From Candidatus Kinetoplastibacterium blastocrithidii (ex Strigomonas culicis) (GTDB lineage Bacteria; Pseudomonadota; Gammaproteobacteria; Burkholderiales; Burkholderiaceae_B), in contig NC_019814.1 in NCBI RefSeq assembly GCF_000319245.1, positions 682,001 through 746,000 of the forward strand: a stretch of DNA of 64,000 nt. Direction: 5' to 3'. This document shows positions 40,403 to 50,631 of this stretch, one piece after another. Under the pieces are notes generated by a model. The model was not told the origin of the DNA, searched no databases, and worked only from the letters and a program-made list of their open reading frames with translations. The first letter of the stretch is position 1. Each line of letters starts with the position of its first letter. The translations under genes and the position numbers were made by a program.

Positions 40403-41467
40403 ATGTCATTATTCTTTAAATCATACCCAATTGTACGACGCATACTATTTTCTTTGAGCCCTGAAAAAGCACATGAAATAACTCTTAAGGCCCTTAATTG
40501 TTTTTACAAATTCCGATTGACAAGGAATATTCTTAGTTACTCTCCTTATTTGCCAAAAGAAATTATGGGAATTAAAGTAAACAATCCTATTGGGCTAGCT
40601 GCAGGCTTAGATAAAAACGGGGAATGCATCGATCCTCTAGGAAATTTAGGTTTTGGCTTCATAGAAATAGGGACAGTAACACCAAATCCACAACCAGGGA
40701 ACCAAAAGCCAAGGATGTTTCGTTTGCATAAGTCAGAAGCGCTAATAAATAGATTAGGATTCAATAATAACGGAATAAATGAGCTTATATGTAATGTAAG
40801 AAAAAGCAAATGGCATAAAAATGGAGGCATTATAGGAATAAATATTGGAAAGAATGCAAAAACCCCAATAGAACTTGCCATAGAAGACTATTTGAAGTGC
40901 CTAAATGCTTCCTATACGTATGCTGACTATATAACTATAAATATATCATCCCCGAACACAGAGAAATTACGATCTCTACAAGAAAAAGAACATCTTGATA
41001 GATTGTTATATAAACTAGTAGAAACAAGTAAATCATTGTCAGATACCCATCAAAAAAACACTCCACTTGCATTAAAAATATCTCCTGATTTGGATTTAGA
41101 TGATATTGACATAATATCCGATGCGCTTGTTAGACATAAAATTGAAGGAGTTATAGCAACTAATACTACATTGTCACGAAATAATGTAACTAATGATCTT
41201 TTCTCAAATGAAAAAGGAGGACTATCTGGATATCCTCTACACGAGTTATCACTAAATATTATAAATAGAATCAAGAAAAATGTTGGTAATAATGTAACGA
41301 TTATAGGCACTGGAGGAATATTATCTGCAAAACAAGCTTTAGAAAAAATGGAAGCTGGTGCTGATGCAGTTCAAATATATACTGGTCTCATATATAAAGG
41401 ACCTATACTAATTAAAGAATGTATAAATGCAATTAAAGAAAATCAATTTTATGATAACATCACTTAG
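40403..41467 (+). CDS. pyrD: Dihydroorotate dehydrogenase (quinone), class 2
   Basis: PyrD oxidises dihydroorotate to orotate in pyrimidine synthesis and passes electrons to quinone at the inner membrane. The 354-residue protein has the class 2 N-terminal helical extension (RRILFSLSPEKAHEIT), GLAAGLDKNG near residue 60, FIEIGTVTPNPQPGN near 80, the catalytic serine in ISSPNTEKLRSLQ near 178, and the FMN phosphate site IGTGGILSAKQALEKMEAGA near 300. The frame can start at a TTG (40394), but the ATG at 40403 is preferred. It shares the quinone pool with complex I and the ubiquinone synthesis gene ubiH. Confidence 0.96.
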   Translation: MSLFFKSYPIVRRILFSLSPEKAHEITLKALNCFYKFRLTRNILSYSPYLPKEIMGIKVNNPIGLAAGLDKNGECIDPLGNLGFGFIEIGTVTPNPQPGNQKPRMFRLHKSEALINRLGFNNNGINELICNVRKSKWHKNGGIIGINIGKNAKTPIELAIEDYLKCLNASYTYADYITINISSPNTEKLRSLQEKEHLDRLLYKLVETSKSLSDTHQKNTPLALKISPDLDLDDIDIISDALVRHKIEGVIATNTTLSRNNVTNDLFSNEKGGLSGYPLHELSLNIINRIKKNVGNNVTIIGTGGILSAKQALEKMEAGADAVQIYTGLIYKGPILIKECINAIKENQFYDNIT

Positions 41468-41502
41468 TTTCTAACATTAAGATCTTCATTATATCTGATC
41501 AA

Positions 41503-41868
41503 ATGCTTCTTTACCCAAATAAAGACAAGTTTCTAATCAATAAAGAAGATTGCTATCTAATACTTTGTTTCTGTGCCGAATGGTGCGCCACATGTAGGCA
41601 ATACAAACAAAAACTGTCAATTTTATCAGAACAGCTAAAAAAACATACATTCTATTGGATAGATATAGAAGATAACTACGAACTTGTCGGAGATGAGGAC
41701 ATAACAAACTTTCCTACTCTACTCGTGCAAATAGATGAGAAAACTGTATTCTATGGAAGTATAGATTCTAACATCGATTATTTGAATATGATAATAAGAA
41801 CAGTAACCAACAACAATAAAAACATAGCAACAAAATTACCAAACATTTGGAAAATACTAGAAGAATAA
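41503..41868 (+). CDS. Thioredoxin-family protein (WCATC active site)
   Basis: The 121-residue product has a thioredoxin fold with the redox motif FCAEWCATCRQYKQKL near residue 28, followed by a cis-proline region FPTLLVQI near 66. There is no signal peptide, so it should act in the cytoplasm. The CxxC dipeptide (Ala-Thr) differs from classic Gly-Pro of thioredoxin, which usually changes redox potential; the partner is unknown. It lies 35 bases downstream of pyrD and is convergent with rhlE. Confidence 0.85.
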   Translation: MLLYPNKDKFLINKEDCYLILCFCAEWCATCRQYKQKLSILSEQLKKHTFYWIDIEDNYELVGDEDITNFPTLLVQIDEKTVFYGSIDSNIDYLNMIIRTVTNNNKNIATKLPNIWKILEE

Positions 41869-41892
41869 GAGATTATATTGAATCTAATTAAA

Positions 41893-43236
41893 TTAAAGTC
41901 GTCGCCCTGTTCCTCCAAGTAATAATGCTATCTTGCTCATAATTTTGGCACTTAAAATAGATTTGTCGTTAATAGGATCAAAGCCATGGATAATATTGTT
42001 GCTTCCCTTATCATCAAGAATAATTGGGGTTCTGGATCTATTGTATGTTGCTGGAGCCTTGCTTTTATAACAAATCTCTAATCTAGGAATAATGCTTTTA
42101 GTAAGCTTCTCTATTCCTAATAAATAAATCTCTTCTTCTGAGTAATATAAAGAGACAGCAATCCCTTCGTTATTTGCTCTCCCCGTACGACCTATTCTAT
42201 GAACATAGTCTTCAGCATTATGAGGGATGTCGAAATTTACAACATGGGAAATACCTGCTATATCTAGCCCACGAGCAACAACATCAGTCGCAACCAAAAC
42301 ATCTAAATTGCTAGATTTAAAATCATTAAGAATTCTTATTCTTTCTTTCTGGGTTCTATCTCCATGGATACAATCAGCACTTATTTTGTTTGAGGATAAA
42401 TAGCTAGCTAACTTATTTGCTCCAATTTTAGTATTGGTAAATACTATAACATGCTTCATTTCAGTACTACGTATTAAAAACAATATAGCATCATACTTCT
42501 CATTACTAAGTACTTTATAAGAAATCTGCTTAACTGTATCTGCTATAGAATTTGGAACAGTGACATCAGCCTCCACTGGGTCTTTCAGATATGTTAAACC
42601 TAATTTTCGAACATCTTCACTAAATGTGGCAGAAAATAATAAACTCTGCCTTTTTTTAGGAAGCATTCTAACTATTCTGTCGACATCTGGAATAAAACCC
42701 ATATCAAGCATACGATCGGCCTCATCTAAAACTAATATGTCAACATTAACTAGAGATACATTTCTCTGGATTATATGGGCAATTAATCTACCTGGAGTAG
42801 CTACTAATATTTCACATCCCTTATGCAATAAGTCCTTTTGATGTTCTAAATCAACCCCCCCAAATAGTACTAGACTACGTAAATTAGTATTCTTGCTATA
42901 AAGTTTTACACATTCATAAACCTGATCTGCCAATTCTCTAGTAGGAACTAGTATAAGGGAACGCAATAAATGACGTGCTGGCGAAATACTGTTATTTGCA
43001 AAAGGCACTAATCTATTGATTATTGGCAAAACAAAAGCAGCAGTCTTTCCAGTTCCTGTTTGAGCAGCACCAATAAAATCAGCGCCTGATAAAATATTTG
43101 GAATAGCAGATTCCTGAATCAGTGTTGGTTTGACATATCCAATCTCATCAAGAACACTCACTATTGAGAAGTCTAAGCCGAACTCTCTAAAAGAGCTTGT
43201 TTTTATATCTTTATCAAAAAAACTGATTTGATTCAT
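41893..43236 (-). CDS. rhlE: DEAD-box RNA helicase (RhlE type)
   Basis: This ATP-dependent RNA helicase probably acts in ribosome assembly or RNA decay. The 447-residue protein has the Q motif near residue 30, Walker A AAQTGTGKTAAF near 58, the DEAD motif VLDEADRMLDMGF near 172, SAT in LLFSATFSEDVR near 200, and the C-terminal helicase core with HRIGRTGRA near 345. The short basic C-terminal tail of RhlE proteins is reduced here. Which subfamily member it is (RhlE rather than SrmB or DbpA) is judged from overall pattern only. Confidence 0.88.
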   Translation of the reverse strand: MNQISFFDKDIKTSSFREFGLDFSIVSVLDEIGYVKPTLIQESAIPNILSGADFIGAAQTGTGKTAAFVLPIINRLVPFANNSISPARHLLRSLILVPTRELADQVYECVKLYSKNTNLRSLVLFGGVDLEHQKDLLHKGCEILVATPGRLIAHIIQRNVSLVNVDILVLDEADRMLDMGFIPDVDRIVRMLPKKRQSLLFSATFSEDVRKLGLTYLKDPVEADVTVPNSIADTVKQISYKVLSNEKYDAILFLIRSTEMKHVIVFTNTKIGANKLASYLSSNKISADCIHGDRTQKERIRILNDFKSSNLDVLVATDVVARGLDIAGISHVVNFDIPHNAEDYVHRIGRTGRANNEGIAVSLYYSEEEIYLLGIEKLTKSIIPRLEICYKSKAPATYNRSRTPIILDDKGSNNIIHGFDPINDKSILSAKIMSKIALLLGGTGRRL

Positions 43237-43725
43237 TAAAATACTTGGTATATAAACATAATAGAATTATAAATAGTTGAAATGTATAGATAGACTGTTT
43301 GATATGATCTTTAAAAAAATTAATCTTGTAAACAAAATAACAAGCAAAAGTAAAAAAATAACTCAAAACAGTAAATTAACACATTTCTACGCTGAATGAA
43401 TTATATAATTCATTCTACAGAAATAAAGGTCATGATCTCAAAAATTAAATCCAAAAAGATAAATTATCACGCAAGACTGAAAAAATAGCGCAATAAGCGC
43501 AATAAAAAATTAAACTTGTTAAGGAAAAACAACAGACTATTGCCTGTCGTAAAACACTTTACCCTTTTAGGCAGTTAATTAGAAAATTCTACAATTCAAA
43601 TTAGATAAATAATTGCTAGTTTTAATAAGAATAATATTTGTAACAATTAAACATTTAATATTTTGCTATATAAATTATGATTGCTTATCATGATAGCTAT
43701 ACTTCTAACTTAATTTACCTAATAC
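43237..43725. other. AT-rich spacer upstream of rhlE and pepP
   Basis: These 489 bases hold no gene I can recognise. Three local structures stand out: a perfect 22-bp palindrome at 43394-43415, a tandem 9-base repeat GCGCAATAA at 43488-43505, and a hairpin with outer arms TGCCT/AGGCA enclosing an inner GTAAA-ACAC-TTTAC stem, at about 43540-43573. The region should carry the rhlE promoter on the minus strand and the ancestral pepP promoter on the plus strand. Confidence 0.45.
43394..43415. repeat. Perfect 22-bp palindrome
   Basis: GAATGAATTATATAATTCATTC is its own exact reverse complement. It stands about 160 bases upstream of rhlE and 310 bases upstream of the pepP remnant. It could be a dimeric regulator site or a chance AT-rich palindrome; no second copy was noticed in the window. 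Confidence 0.7.
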
Positions 43726-45030
43726 ATGTGTGATTTATATAAATTTATCAGCCGTAGACGTAGTTTTAAACAATTACTAAAGAATTATGAAAACAGCATC
43801 ACAATTATACCAAATTCTATAGAACATATACGCAATAGTAATATATATTATCCTTACAGATCTAATAGTAACTTTTATTACTTAACAGGATTAAATGAAC
43901 CAAATTCGTGCTTGATTATGTTAACAAGCACAAATCAAGACATTCTTTTGCATGCCTCATGACAAAAAAAGAATTATGGGAAGGACCAATAATTGGACGA
44001 GAAACGATAAAAGAACTATTTTCCTTTGATTCCACATATTCTATAAATGATTTTGAAAGCATACTGAGCAAGATAATAAAAAACTGCAAAACAATCTTTA
44101 TAGAAATGGATCGTTTTTGTATAGAAAAAAATCAAATATTTTCTTGTTTAAAGCAAATAATTAAAAAAATAACAACGAACATATTAAATTTATGGAAATG
44201 CAATCAATACTATCTGAAATGAGATTAATAAAAGATGATAATGAAATATCTAAAATGAGACGATCTGCCAAAATTTCTGCTAATGCTCACAAAAAATTTT
44301 GCGTTACTGTAAAGTAGGCATGTATGAATACGAACTAGAGGCAAAGTTGCTTTATGAATTTAATAAACACGGTGCTAAAGAAGTGTCTTGTAAATCAATT
44401 ATTGCTTCTGGCTCAAACTCATGTACGCTTCATTACTCAAGAAATAATTCAATAATTAAAAATGGAGATCTTGTTTTAATAGATGCCTGCTGTGAACTAG
44501 ATAATTATGCCTCAGATATTACTAGAACTTTCCCTGCAAATGGAAAATTTAGCTCTCCTCAACTTGCTTTATATGAAATTGTACTAGAAGCCCAAAAATC
44601 TGCCATAGATAAAACTATAGCTGGAAATAATTTTATACAACCTCATGAAACAGCAGTCAAAATTATAGTTCAGGGATTAATAGATGAAAAAATTCTAAAT
44701 GGAACTGTAGAGGAAATTATAGAAAACGAAACATATAAATACATCTTCCCTCATAACACAAGCCACTGGATAGGAATAGATGTGCATGATGTTGGTAATT
44801 ATTATAAGCTAAATGATGGTCGAAGAATATGGCTAACATTAGTATCTGGCATGTTATTAACAATAGAACCAGGAATATACATACGTCCGTCTCACAATAT
44901 ACCTAGTATATTTTGGAATATAGGTATTAGAATAGAAGATACTTTATTAATAAATGAAAAAGGAAATGAAATCATCTCAAAAAATGCTCCGGTTGATCCA
45001 AGCACAATAGAAAATATAATGCATCTCTAG
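43726..45030 (+). pseudogene. pepP: Xaa-Pro aminopeptidase (PepP), frameshifted
   Basis: The gene encodes a metal-dependent aminopeptidase that removes residues before proline. It is recognisable throughout but needs at least four frame changes: near the T4 run at 43948, the A7 run at 43966, around 44185, and the A6T4 run near 44293. In the third segment MRLIKDDNEISKMRRSAKISANAH is family-typical. The last segment (about 44299-45030) is open and keeps all five metal ligands: the aspartates in DACCELDNYASDITR, the histidine in HNTSHWIGIDVHD, and glutamates in LTIEPGIYI and GIRIEDTLLI. It stands directly before ubiH, as in E. coli and relatives. It could be a true pseudogene, a slippage-read gene, or contain assembly errors. 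Confidence 0.85.
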
Positions 45031-45064
45031 AAAACATAAGAAAACAATATTTACTAAAACTAAG

Positions 45065-46219
45065 ATGAAAAAAGAATTTGACATAGCAATAGTGGGATCT
45101 GGAATCACTGGAAACACATTGGCTATCTTACTATCTAAATTAGCAACAAACCCTTCTAAAATAGCATTAATCCAAAAAACTGAACCTAATGAATTAATAA
45201 ATAGAAGAAATAAACCGGATGTCTTAGCTCTAAGTTACGGCAGTAAATTATTACTGGAAAGTATAAATGCATGGCCAAAGGAATCATCTATTATAAAAAC
45301 AGTACATGTCTCAAAATTTAATCAGTTTGGAAAATTATTATTAAGAAATACTGATCTTAATGTAGATCAACTAGGAAGTATAATTAATTATGATAATCTT
45401 CAAAGAACACTAGATAACTTAGTTATAAACAGCGAGGTCTCGCTGATATATGGAAATGATATTGAGATAGTTAAGAAAGATAACTCTTATCAAACACAAA
45501 TAGATGGATCATTTCTAAAATCTACAATTGTCGTACAGGCTAATGGAATAAATTGCAATGGAATTGAAAAACAATATGATCAAAAAGCATTATTAACAAC
45601 GATTAAAATTAAATCAGTTAATAACAATGATAGATGGGCGTGGGAACGCTTTACCGATACTGGATGCATAACTCTGCTACCAACACCGAATAATCCAGAT
45701 CTGTACTCAGTTGTTTGGTGTGACAAAACGAAAAACATAGAATGCTTAAGAAACATGACTAACAAAGAATTTTCAATATCAATAAAGAAATTCTTTGGTG
45801 ATCTAATAGGAGAAGTCTCTACTGATTGCGAAAAACACGTGATACCATTATCTCTAAAGATAAAAAAACACCTGAATAATTTAAATTTAGTGACAATAGG
45901 AAATGCAGCACAAACTATACATCCTATTGGAGGACAAGGACTAAATTTAGGACTAAGAGATGTTGGCTGTCTATCTAGGTGTTTTGATAAATGGCTCGAT
46001 AACAAGGCAGAGACTATAAGCATATTAAATAAATTCAATAAACAAAGATCTCTAGATAGAATTGTAACAATAGGAATCACTGAGATATTGACCAACGTTT
46101 TCAGCAGTAGAGCAAGTCCAATACAAAAAGTATTTGGCATCTCATTGTCGATAATTAATTTAATAAAACCAGTAAAAAAATCAATCATAAGACAACTTAT
46201 ACTTGGATTGAGAATATGA
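45065..46219 (+). CDS. ubiH: Ubiquinone biosynthesis FAD-dependent hydroxylase (UbiH/UbiF/VisC family)
   Basis: This flavoprotein hydroxylates the ubiquinone ring precursor. The 384-residue product has the N-terminal FAD motif IAIVGSGITGNTLAILLSK, a weak central domain and the family-diagnostic IGNAAQTIHPIGGQGLNLGLRD near residue 280. Position immediately after pepP favours UbiH, but family members hydroxylating different carbons are hard to separate. It supports the quinone pool used by complex I and PyrD. AT bias has driven many Lys, Asn and Ile residues, but no disruption is seen. Confidence 0.88.
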   Translation: MKKEFDIAIVGSGITGNTLAILLSKLATNPSKIALIQKTEPNELINRRNKPDVLALSYGSKLLLESINAWPKESSIIKTVHVSKFNQFGKLLLRNTDLNVDQLGSIINYDNLQRTLDNLVINSEVSLIYGNDIEIVKKDNSYQTQIDGSFLKSTIVVQANGINCNGIEKQYDQKALLTTIKIKSVNNNDRWAWERFTDTGCITLLPTPNNPDLYSVVWCDKTKNIECLRNMTNKEFSISIKKFFGDLIGEVSTDCEKHVIPLSLKIKKHLNNLNLVTIGNAAQTIHPIGGQGLNLGLRDVGCLSRCFDKWLDNKAETISILNKFNKQRSLDRIVTIGITEILTNVFSSRASPIQKVFGISLSIINLIKPVKKSIIRQLILGLRI

Positions 46220-46423
46220 CTATCTAATTATATTTCTTTCAGTACTATGAAAAAATATATTAATAAAAATATGATATATTCTATACATAGCATTTTAATG
46301 ATTGAATGTTTTTTTGAATACTTAATACTCACTATAGCTGTTCATGATAAAATACAAAGCTAGCAATGTGAGTTATAATTTACAATACTGATAGTCAGTA
46401 ATATCAACCATAATTTTTACCAA

Positions 46424-46663
46424 ATGAATAAACAAGATGTTTTCGAAGAATGTATACGTATAAGCCTAGCACGCTATATGAATGACTTAGGAGATTCCAA
46501 ACCTAATGATATATTAAAAATGGTTATCTTATGTGTCGAAAAACCAGTTATAGAAGTAGCTTTAAAAAGAGCTAATAATAATCAGTCCAAAACAGCGGAA
46601 ATGCTTGGGATTACTAGAAGTACTTTAAGGAAAAAACTTCTGCTGCATCACATACAAATATAA
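46424..46663 (+). CDS. fis: DNA-binding protein Fis
   Basis: Fis is a nucleoid protein that bends DNA and activates rRNA and tRNA promoters. The 79-residue product has the C-terminal helix-turn-helix QSKTAEMLGITRSTLRKKL typical of the Fis/NtrC family. The basic beta-hairpin of long Fis proteins is shortened, as in beta-proteobacterial forms. In many relatives it is preceded by dusB, which is missing here (204-base gap to ubiH). It is one of the few DNA-binding regulators kept in this window. Confidence 0.93.
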   Translation: MNKQDVFEECIRISLARYMNDLGDSKPNDILKMVILCVEKPVIEVALKRANNNQSKTAEMLGITRSTLRKKLLLHHIQI

Positions 46664-46742
46664 TTTTTTCAGTATCTCTATGAGATTTTTTATATCTCAT
46701 GAGAGGTTGTTTAATTAAACCTATTTGAAACTCTACATTATT

Positions 46743-48335
46743 ATGAAAATTGAAACTGCTCTTATATCTGTTTCCAATAAAACAGGAATCGTTGAATTTG
46801 CTAAATCTTTAATATCTAGAAAGATTCGTATACTCTCTACTGGAGGAACAGCTAAAATATTAAAAGATGCCGGTTTAGATGCAATAGAAGTGTCAGAATA
46901 TACAGGATTCCCTGAAATTCTCGATGGGCGAGTTAAAACATTGCACCCTAAAATACACGGTGGACTATTGGCAAAACGAGATAAAAAAGAACATATCGAT
47001 ACAATTAAAGAATATGGAATAGATAAAATAGATATCTTAGTTGTTAACCTATATCCATTCAACGAAGCAATATCTAAAGAAGAATGTACATTTTCAAATG
47101 CAATAGAGAATATTGATATTGGTGGACCAGCAATGCTACGAGCAGCATCTAAAAATCATGGAAATGATACTGGCGGCGTAACAGTTATTGTAGATCCCAA
47201 TGACTATGATAGTGTAATTAATGAAATAGATAAAACAGGAAAAACTTCTTACGAGTTACGTTTGGCTTTAGCTACAAAAGCCTTTGCACATACAGCCGCA
47301 TATGATGGATCTATAACAAATTATCTAAGCAGCCTACTAGATAAAGCTCCAAAACATAATAAAACACCTGATAGACAAAAATGGCCAGAAATTATAACAA
47401 TACAAGCAAGAAAACAACAATCGTTACGATATGGAGAAAATCCTCATCAAACGGCATCATTCTATACTGATGAGAAGATTGGTCAAGGGTTGCTAAGCAA
47501 CTATAAGCAGATACAAGGCAAGGAGCTATCATTCAATAATATTTCCGATGCTGATGCAGCATGGGAGTGTGTTAGTAGCTTTGATAAACCCGCCTGTGTA
47601 ATTGTAAAGCATGCTAATCCATGTGGAGTTGCAATTGGTGACAGCATAAAAGATTCTTATGCCAAAGCATTTAAAACAGATCCAATCTCTGCTTTCGGAG
47701 GAATAGTAGCTTTTAATAAAATAGTTGACCTGGAAACTGCTAGAATAGTAATTAACAATCAATTTTTAGAGGTGCTGCTAGCCCCAGATTTTGATGATGC
47801 CGCAATAAAGGAATTATCATCAAAACAGAATATAAGAGTACTAAAAATTTCAATTGGCAATAGCAAAAATAACTTCGATGCAAAGAGAGTTGGTGGAGGA
47901 TGGTTGCTACAAACTCCAGATAGTCATGATTTATGTATAAATGATATTAGTATTGTTACAAAAAGACAGCCAACAAAACAAGAAATTGATGATTTAATAT
48001 TCGCTTGGAATGTAGCAAAATTCGTGAAGTCTAACGCAATAGTTTTTGCTAGCAAAGGCATGACATTAGGGATCGGAGCTGGACAGATGAGCCGCGTTGA
48101 CTCTGCTCGCATAGCATCTATAAAAGCAATTAAATCAAAATTAGATTTAAAAAATTCTGCTGTGGCATCAGATGCATTCTTTCCTTTTCGCGATGGACTA
48201 GATGTGATAATAGAATCTGGTAGTAGTTGTGTAATACAACCAGGAGGCAGTGTAAGAGATGATGAAGTTATAGATGCGGCTAATGAGCATGGAATAGTCA
48301 TGGCTATTACTGGAATAAGGCATTTTCGTCATTAA
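46743..48335 (+). CDS. purH: Bifunctional IMP cyclohydrolase / AICAR formyltransferase
   Basis: PurH carries out the last two steps of IMP synthesis. The 530-residue protein has the N-terminal MGS-like IMP cyclohydrolase domain ([16 protein letters not shown] at residue 8, STGGTAKIL near 35) and the C-terminal transformylase with [14 protein letters not shown] near 230, the catalytic KHANPCGVA near 280 and [16 protein letters not shown] near 445. The frame can start at a TTG (46725), but the ATG at 46743 fits the family. Its stop overlaps the ruvC start (TAATG). The host of trypanosomatid symbionts cannot make purines, so this gene is of interest as a provisioning candidate. Confidence 0.97.
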   Translation: MKIETALISVSNKTGIVEFAKSLISRKIRILSTGGTAKILKDAGLDAIEVSEYTGFPEILDGRVKTLHPKIHGGLLAKRDKKEHIDTIKEYGIDKIDILVVNLYPFNEAISKEECTFSNAIENIDIGGPAMLRAASKNHGNDTGGVTVIVDPNDYDSVINEIDKTGKTSYELRLALATKAFAHTAAYDGSITNYLSSLLDKAPKHNKTPDRQKWPEIITIQARKQQSLRYGENPHQTASFYTDEKIGQGLLSNYKQIQGKELSFNNISDADAAWECVSSFDKPACVIVKHANPCGVAIGDSIKDSYAKAFKTDPISAFGGIVAFNKIVDLETARIVINNQFLEVLLAPDFDDAAIKELSSKQNIRVLKISIGNSKNNFDAKRVGGGWLLQTPDSHDLCINDISIVTKRQPTKQEIDDLIFAWNVAKFVKSNAIVFASKGMTLGIGAGQMSRVDSARIASIKAIKSKLDLKNSAVASDAFFPFRDGLDVIIESGSSCVIQPGGSVRDDEVIDAANEHGIVMAITGIRHFRH

Positions 48336-48880
48336 TGAGAATTATTGGTATTGACCCTGGTCTTAGAAAAACAGGTTTCGGAGTAATAGAGCAGAATGGC
48401 AATGTTATGAAATATATAGCTAGCGGCACTATAATAATACCAACCAATGTGCCGTTATCAGAAAGATTAAAAGTAATTTTTGATAATATAAATCAAGTTA
48501 TTAGAGAAACGAATCCACTAGTAGCTGCTATGGAAATTATTTTCATGAACACTAATCCAGCTACAACTTTATTACTAGGACAGGCCAGGGGTGCTGCTTT
48601 GTGCGCTATAGCTAATAATAACATAAAGGTTTATGAATATACGGCACTACAAATAAAGAAAGCTGTTGTTGGCACAGGAAGAGCAGCAAAAAATCAAGTT
48701 CAGACTATGGTCCAAAGACTATTATCCCTAAATGGATTACCATCTCCTGATTCAGCTGATGCTCTATCTTGTGCCATATGCCATTCGAATATAAACCCCT
48801 TTAGATTGATTATGCGAAATTTACAAAATAGTAATACTATAGATAAAGATAAAACGATTAAAAAAGGAAGATTAATTTGA
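48335..48880 (+). CDS. ruvC: Crossover junction endodeoxyribonuclease RuvC
   Basis: RuvC cuts Holliday junctions. The 181-residue protein starts with the catalytic aspartate motif [19 protein letters not shown] (Asp7), has the glutamate in [25 protein letters not shown] near 66, and the C-terminal acidic pair in [11 protein letters not shown] near 138-141. All four catalytic acids are present. It overlaps purH by one base and precedes ruvA by about 13 bases, so the three genes form one transcript. Confidence 0.96.
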   Translation: MRIIGIDPGLRKTGFGVIEQNGNVMKYIASGTIIIPTNVPLSERLKVIFDNINQVIRETNPLVAAMEIIFMNTNPATTLLLGQARGAALCAIANNNIKVYEYTALQIKKAVVGTGRAAKNQVQTMVQRLLSLNGLPSPDSADALSCAICHSNINPFRLIMRNLQNSNTIDKDKTIKKGRLI

Positions 48881-48893
48881 ATAATGTTAATGT

Positions 48894-49469
48894 ATGATAG
48901 AAAGAATAACAGGTAAATTAATAGAAAAGAGCACGAATAGTGTTTGTTTAGATGTCAATGGAATATGTTATGAAATAGAAATAACATCAAATACTATTAA
49001 TTCTCTTCCAGCTATTAATGAACAAACAACCTTGTTCACGCATCTATTAATACGTGAGGATGCCCACATATTATTCGGTTTTAATAATCCTGAGACTAGA
49101 AATACCTTCCGCCTGCTGATTAAAACAGCGGGAATAGGAGCTCGAACGGCTTTATCTGTTCTTTCAACATTAACAGTTGATGAATTGTCGAATTCTATAT
49201 TAATGCAAGAACCATCCATATTAACTAAGGTTCCTGGAATAGGGCAAAAAACTGCAGAGCGTTTACTACTAGAACTAAAAAATAAAATAAAATCAGAAAC
49301 TGGATTAAATTCGCTACAAGTTCCTCAAAGGCAGTCTGATATTATTAATGCGCTAGTATCATTAGGTTATTCATACAAAGAAACAATCAAGATAATTAAT
49401 CTTGTTCCAGAGGATCTCGCCTTATCAGAGAGTATAAAATATGCGCTTAAATTACTGAGTTCTGGGTAA
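48894..49469 (+). CDS. ruvA: Holliday junction branch migration protein RuvA
   Basis: RuvA binds the four-way junction as a tetramer and recruits RuvB. The 191-residue product has the N-terminal OB fold (MIERITGKLIEKSTNSVCLDV), the helix-hairpin-helix region (LLIKTAGIGARTALSVLS near 78 and LTKVPGIGQKTAERLLLEL near 108) and the C-terminal RuvB-binding domain. It lies between ruvC and ruvB, with 13 and 45 base gaps. It is complete. Confidence 0.96.
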   Translation: MIERITGKLIEKSTNSVCLDVNGICYEIEITSNTINSLPAINEQTTLFTHLLIREDAHILFGFNNPETRNTFRLLIKTAGIGARTALSVLSTLTVDELSNSILMQEPSILTKVPGIGQKTAERLLLELKNKIKSETGLNSLQVPQRQSDIINALVSLGYSYKETIKIINLVPEDLALSESIKYALKLLSSG

Positions 49470-49514
49470 TCCAGTATAGAATTAAATCTACATTAATCTT
49501 ACAGATATTTAAAT

Positions 49515-50576
49515 ATGGTTATTAAGTCTGATCATCTTGCCCAAACAACCAAAATACATAATAAAATATTAGAGCCTACCGCTCCTATTAACGAGGAATC
49601 TATTGAAAGAGCCTTAAGGCCAAAAAATTTCTATGAATATATAGGACAGAAGAGAACCTGCGATCAGCTAGAGATATTTATAAAAGCCGCTCGTAATAGA
49701 AAAGAGTCATTAGATCATACATTATTATTTGGTCCACCTGGCTTAGGAAAAACTACTCTTGCCCATATAATAGCTCATGAAATGGGAGCAACTTTAAGAC
49801 AAACATCTGGCCCTGTGTTAGAAAGACCAGGTGATCTAGCCGCAATACTAACAAATATGGAGAAAAATGACGTCCTGTTTATTGATGAAATACATAGGCT
49901 ATCTTCTGTTGTAGAAGAAATTCTCTACCCGGCTCTAGAAGACTTCCAAATAGATATCCTAATAGGAGAAGGACCATCTGCAAGAAGTGTAAAGTTAGAC
50001 CTTCAGCCATTTACATTAATAGGAGCTACCACTAGAGCAGGCATGCTAACAAATCCATTGAGAGACAGATTTGGAATTGTATCAAGGCTTGAGTTTTATA
50101 CCCCAGAAGATCTTTCTCATATAATTTCTAGAAGCGCCAAGTTACTAAAAACAAATGTCACTATAGAAGGATCAGAGGAGATTGCTCGAAGATCACGAGG
50201 TACGCCTAGAATAGCAAATAGATTATTAAGACGAGTACGTGACTATGCTGAAGTTAAGGCAGAAGGCATTATAGATGCTGCTGTAGCAAATCAAGCTTTA
50301 TCAATGCTAGAAGTGGATCCGAATGGATTAGACCTTATGGACAGAAAATTATTAGAAGCAATTATTTATAAATTTGATGGAGGCCCTGTTGGAATAGATA
50401 GTATTGCTGCATCTATAGGAGAAGAGAAAGATACCATAGAAGATGTTATAGAGCCTTATCTTATACAACATGGATATATACAAAGAACACCTCGTGGCAG
50501 GATAGCAACATCTATAACTTGGAGTCATTTAGGTTTGCAGCATATAAATGCTCCTCAGCAAAAAAATATATTTTAG
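49515..50576 (+). CDS. ruvB: Holliday junction branch migration ATPase RuvB
   Basis: RuvB is the AAA+ hexameric motor that drives branch migration with RuvA. The 353-residue protein has Walker [19 protein letters not shown] near residue 70, Walker [12 protein letters not shown] near 116, sensor [18 protein letters not shown] near 167, and the C-terminal winged helix ([16 protein letters not shown] near 320). It ends the purH-ruvCAB group; glnS follows after 55 bases. Confidence 0.97.
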   Translation: MVIKSDHLAQTTKIHNKILEPTAPINEESIERALRPKNFYEYIGQKRTCDQLEIFIKAARNRKESLDHTLLFGPPGLGKTTLAHIIAHEMGATLRQTSGPVLERPGDLAAILTNMEKNDVLFIDEIHRLSSVVEEILYPALEDFQIDILIGEGPSARSVKLDLQPFTLIGATTRAGMLTNPLRDRFGIVSRLEFYTPEDLSHIISRSAKLLKTNVTIEGSEEIARRSRGTPRIANRLLRRVRDYAEVKAEGIIDAAVANQALSMLEVDPNGLDLMDRKLLEAIIYKFDGGPVGIDSIAASIGEEKDTIEDVIEPYLIQHGYIQRTPRGRIATSITWSHLGLQHINAPQQKNIF

Positions 50577-50631
50577 CCTAATATTTGACGAAACATCTTA
50601 AACAAACTTAATTACGATAAACTTTAAAGAA

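Noticed and set aside
43537-43580. 6S RNA or another known structural RNA in the 43237-43725 spacer
   Set aside because: A short nested hairpin is present, but the long closed 6S-like fold with its central bubble cannot be built from the surrounding sequence.
45580-46188. 202-codon open frame antisense to ubiH
   Set aside because: It lies entirely inside the intact ubiH gene on the opposite strand and has no family features; it is a shadow frame.
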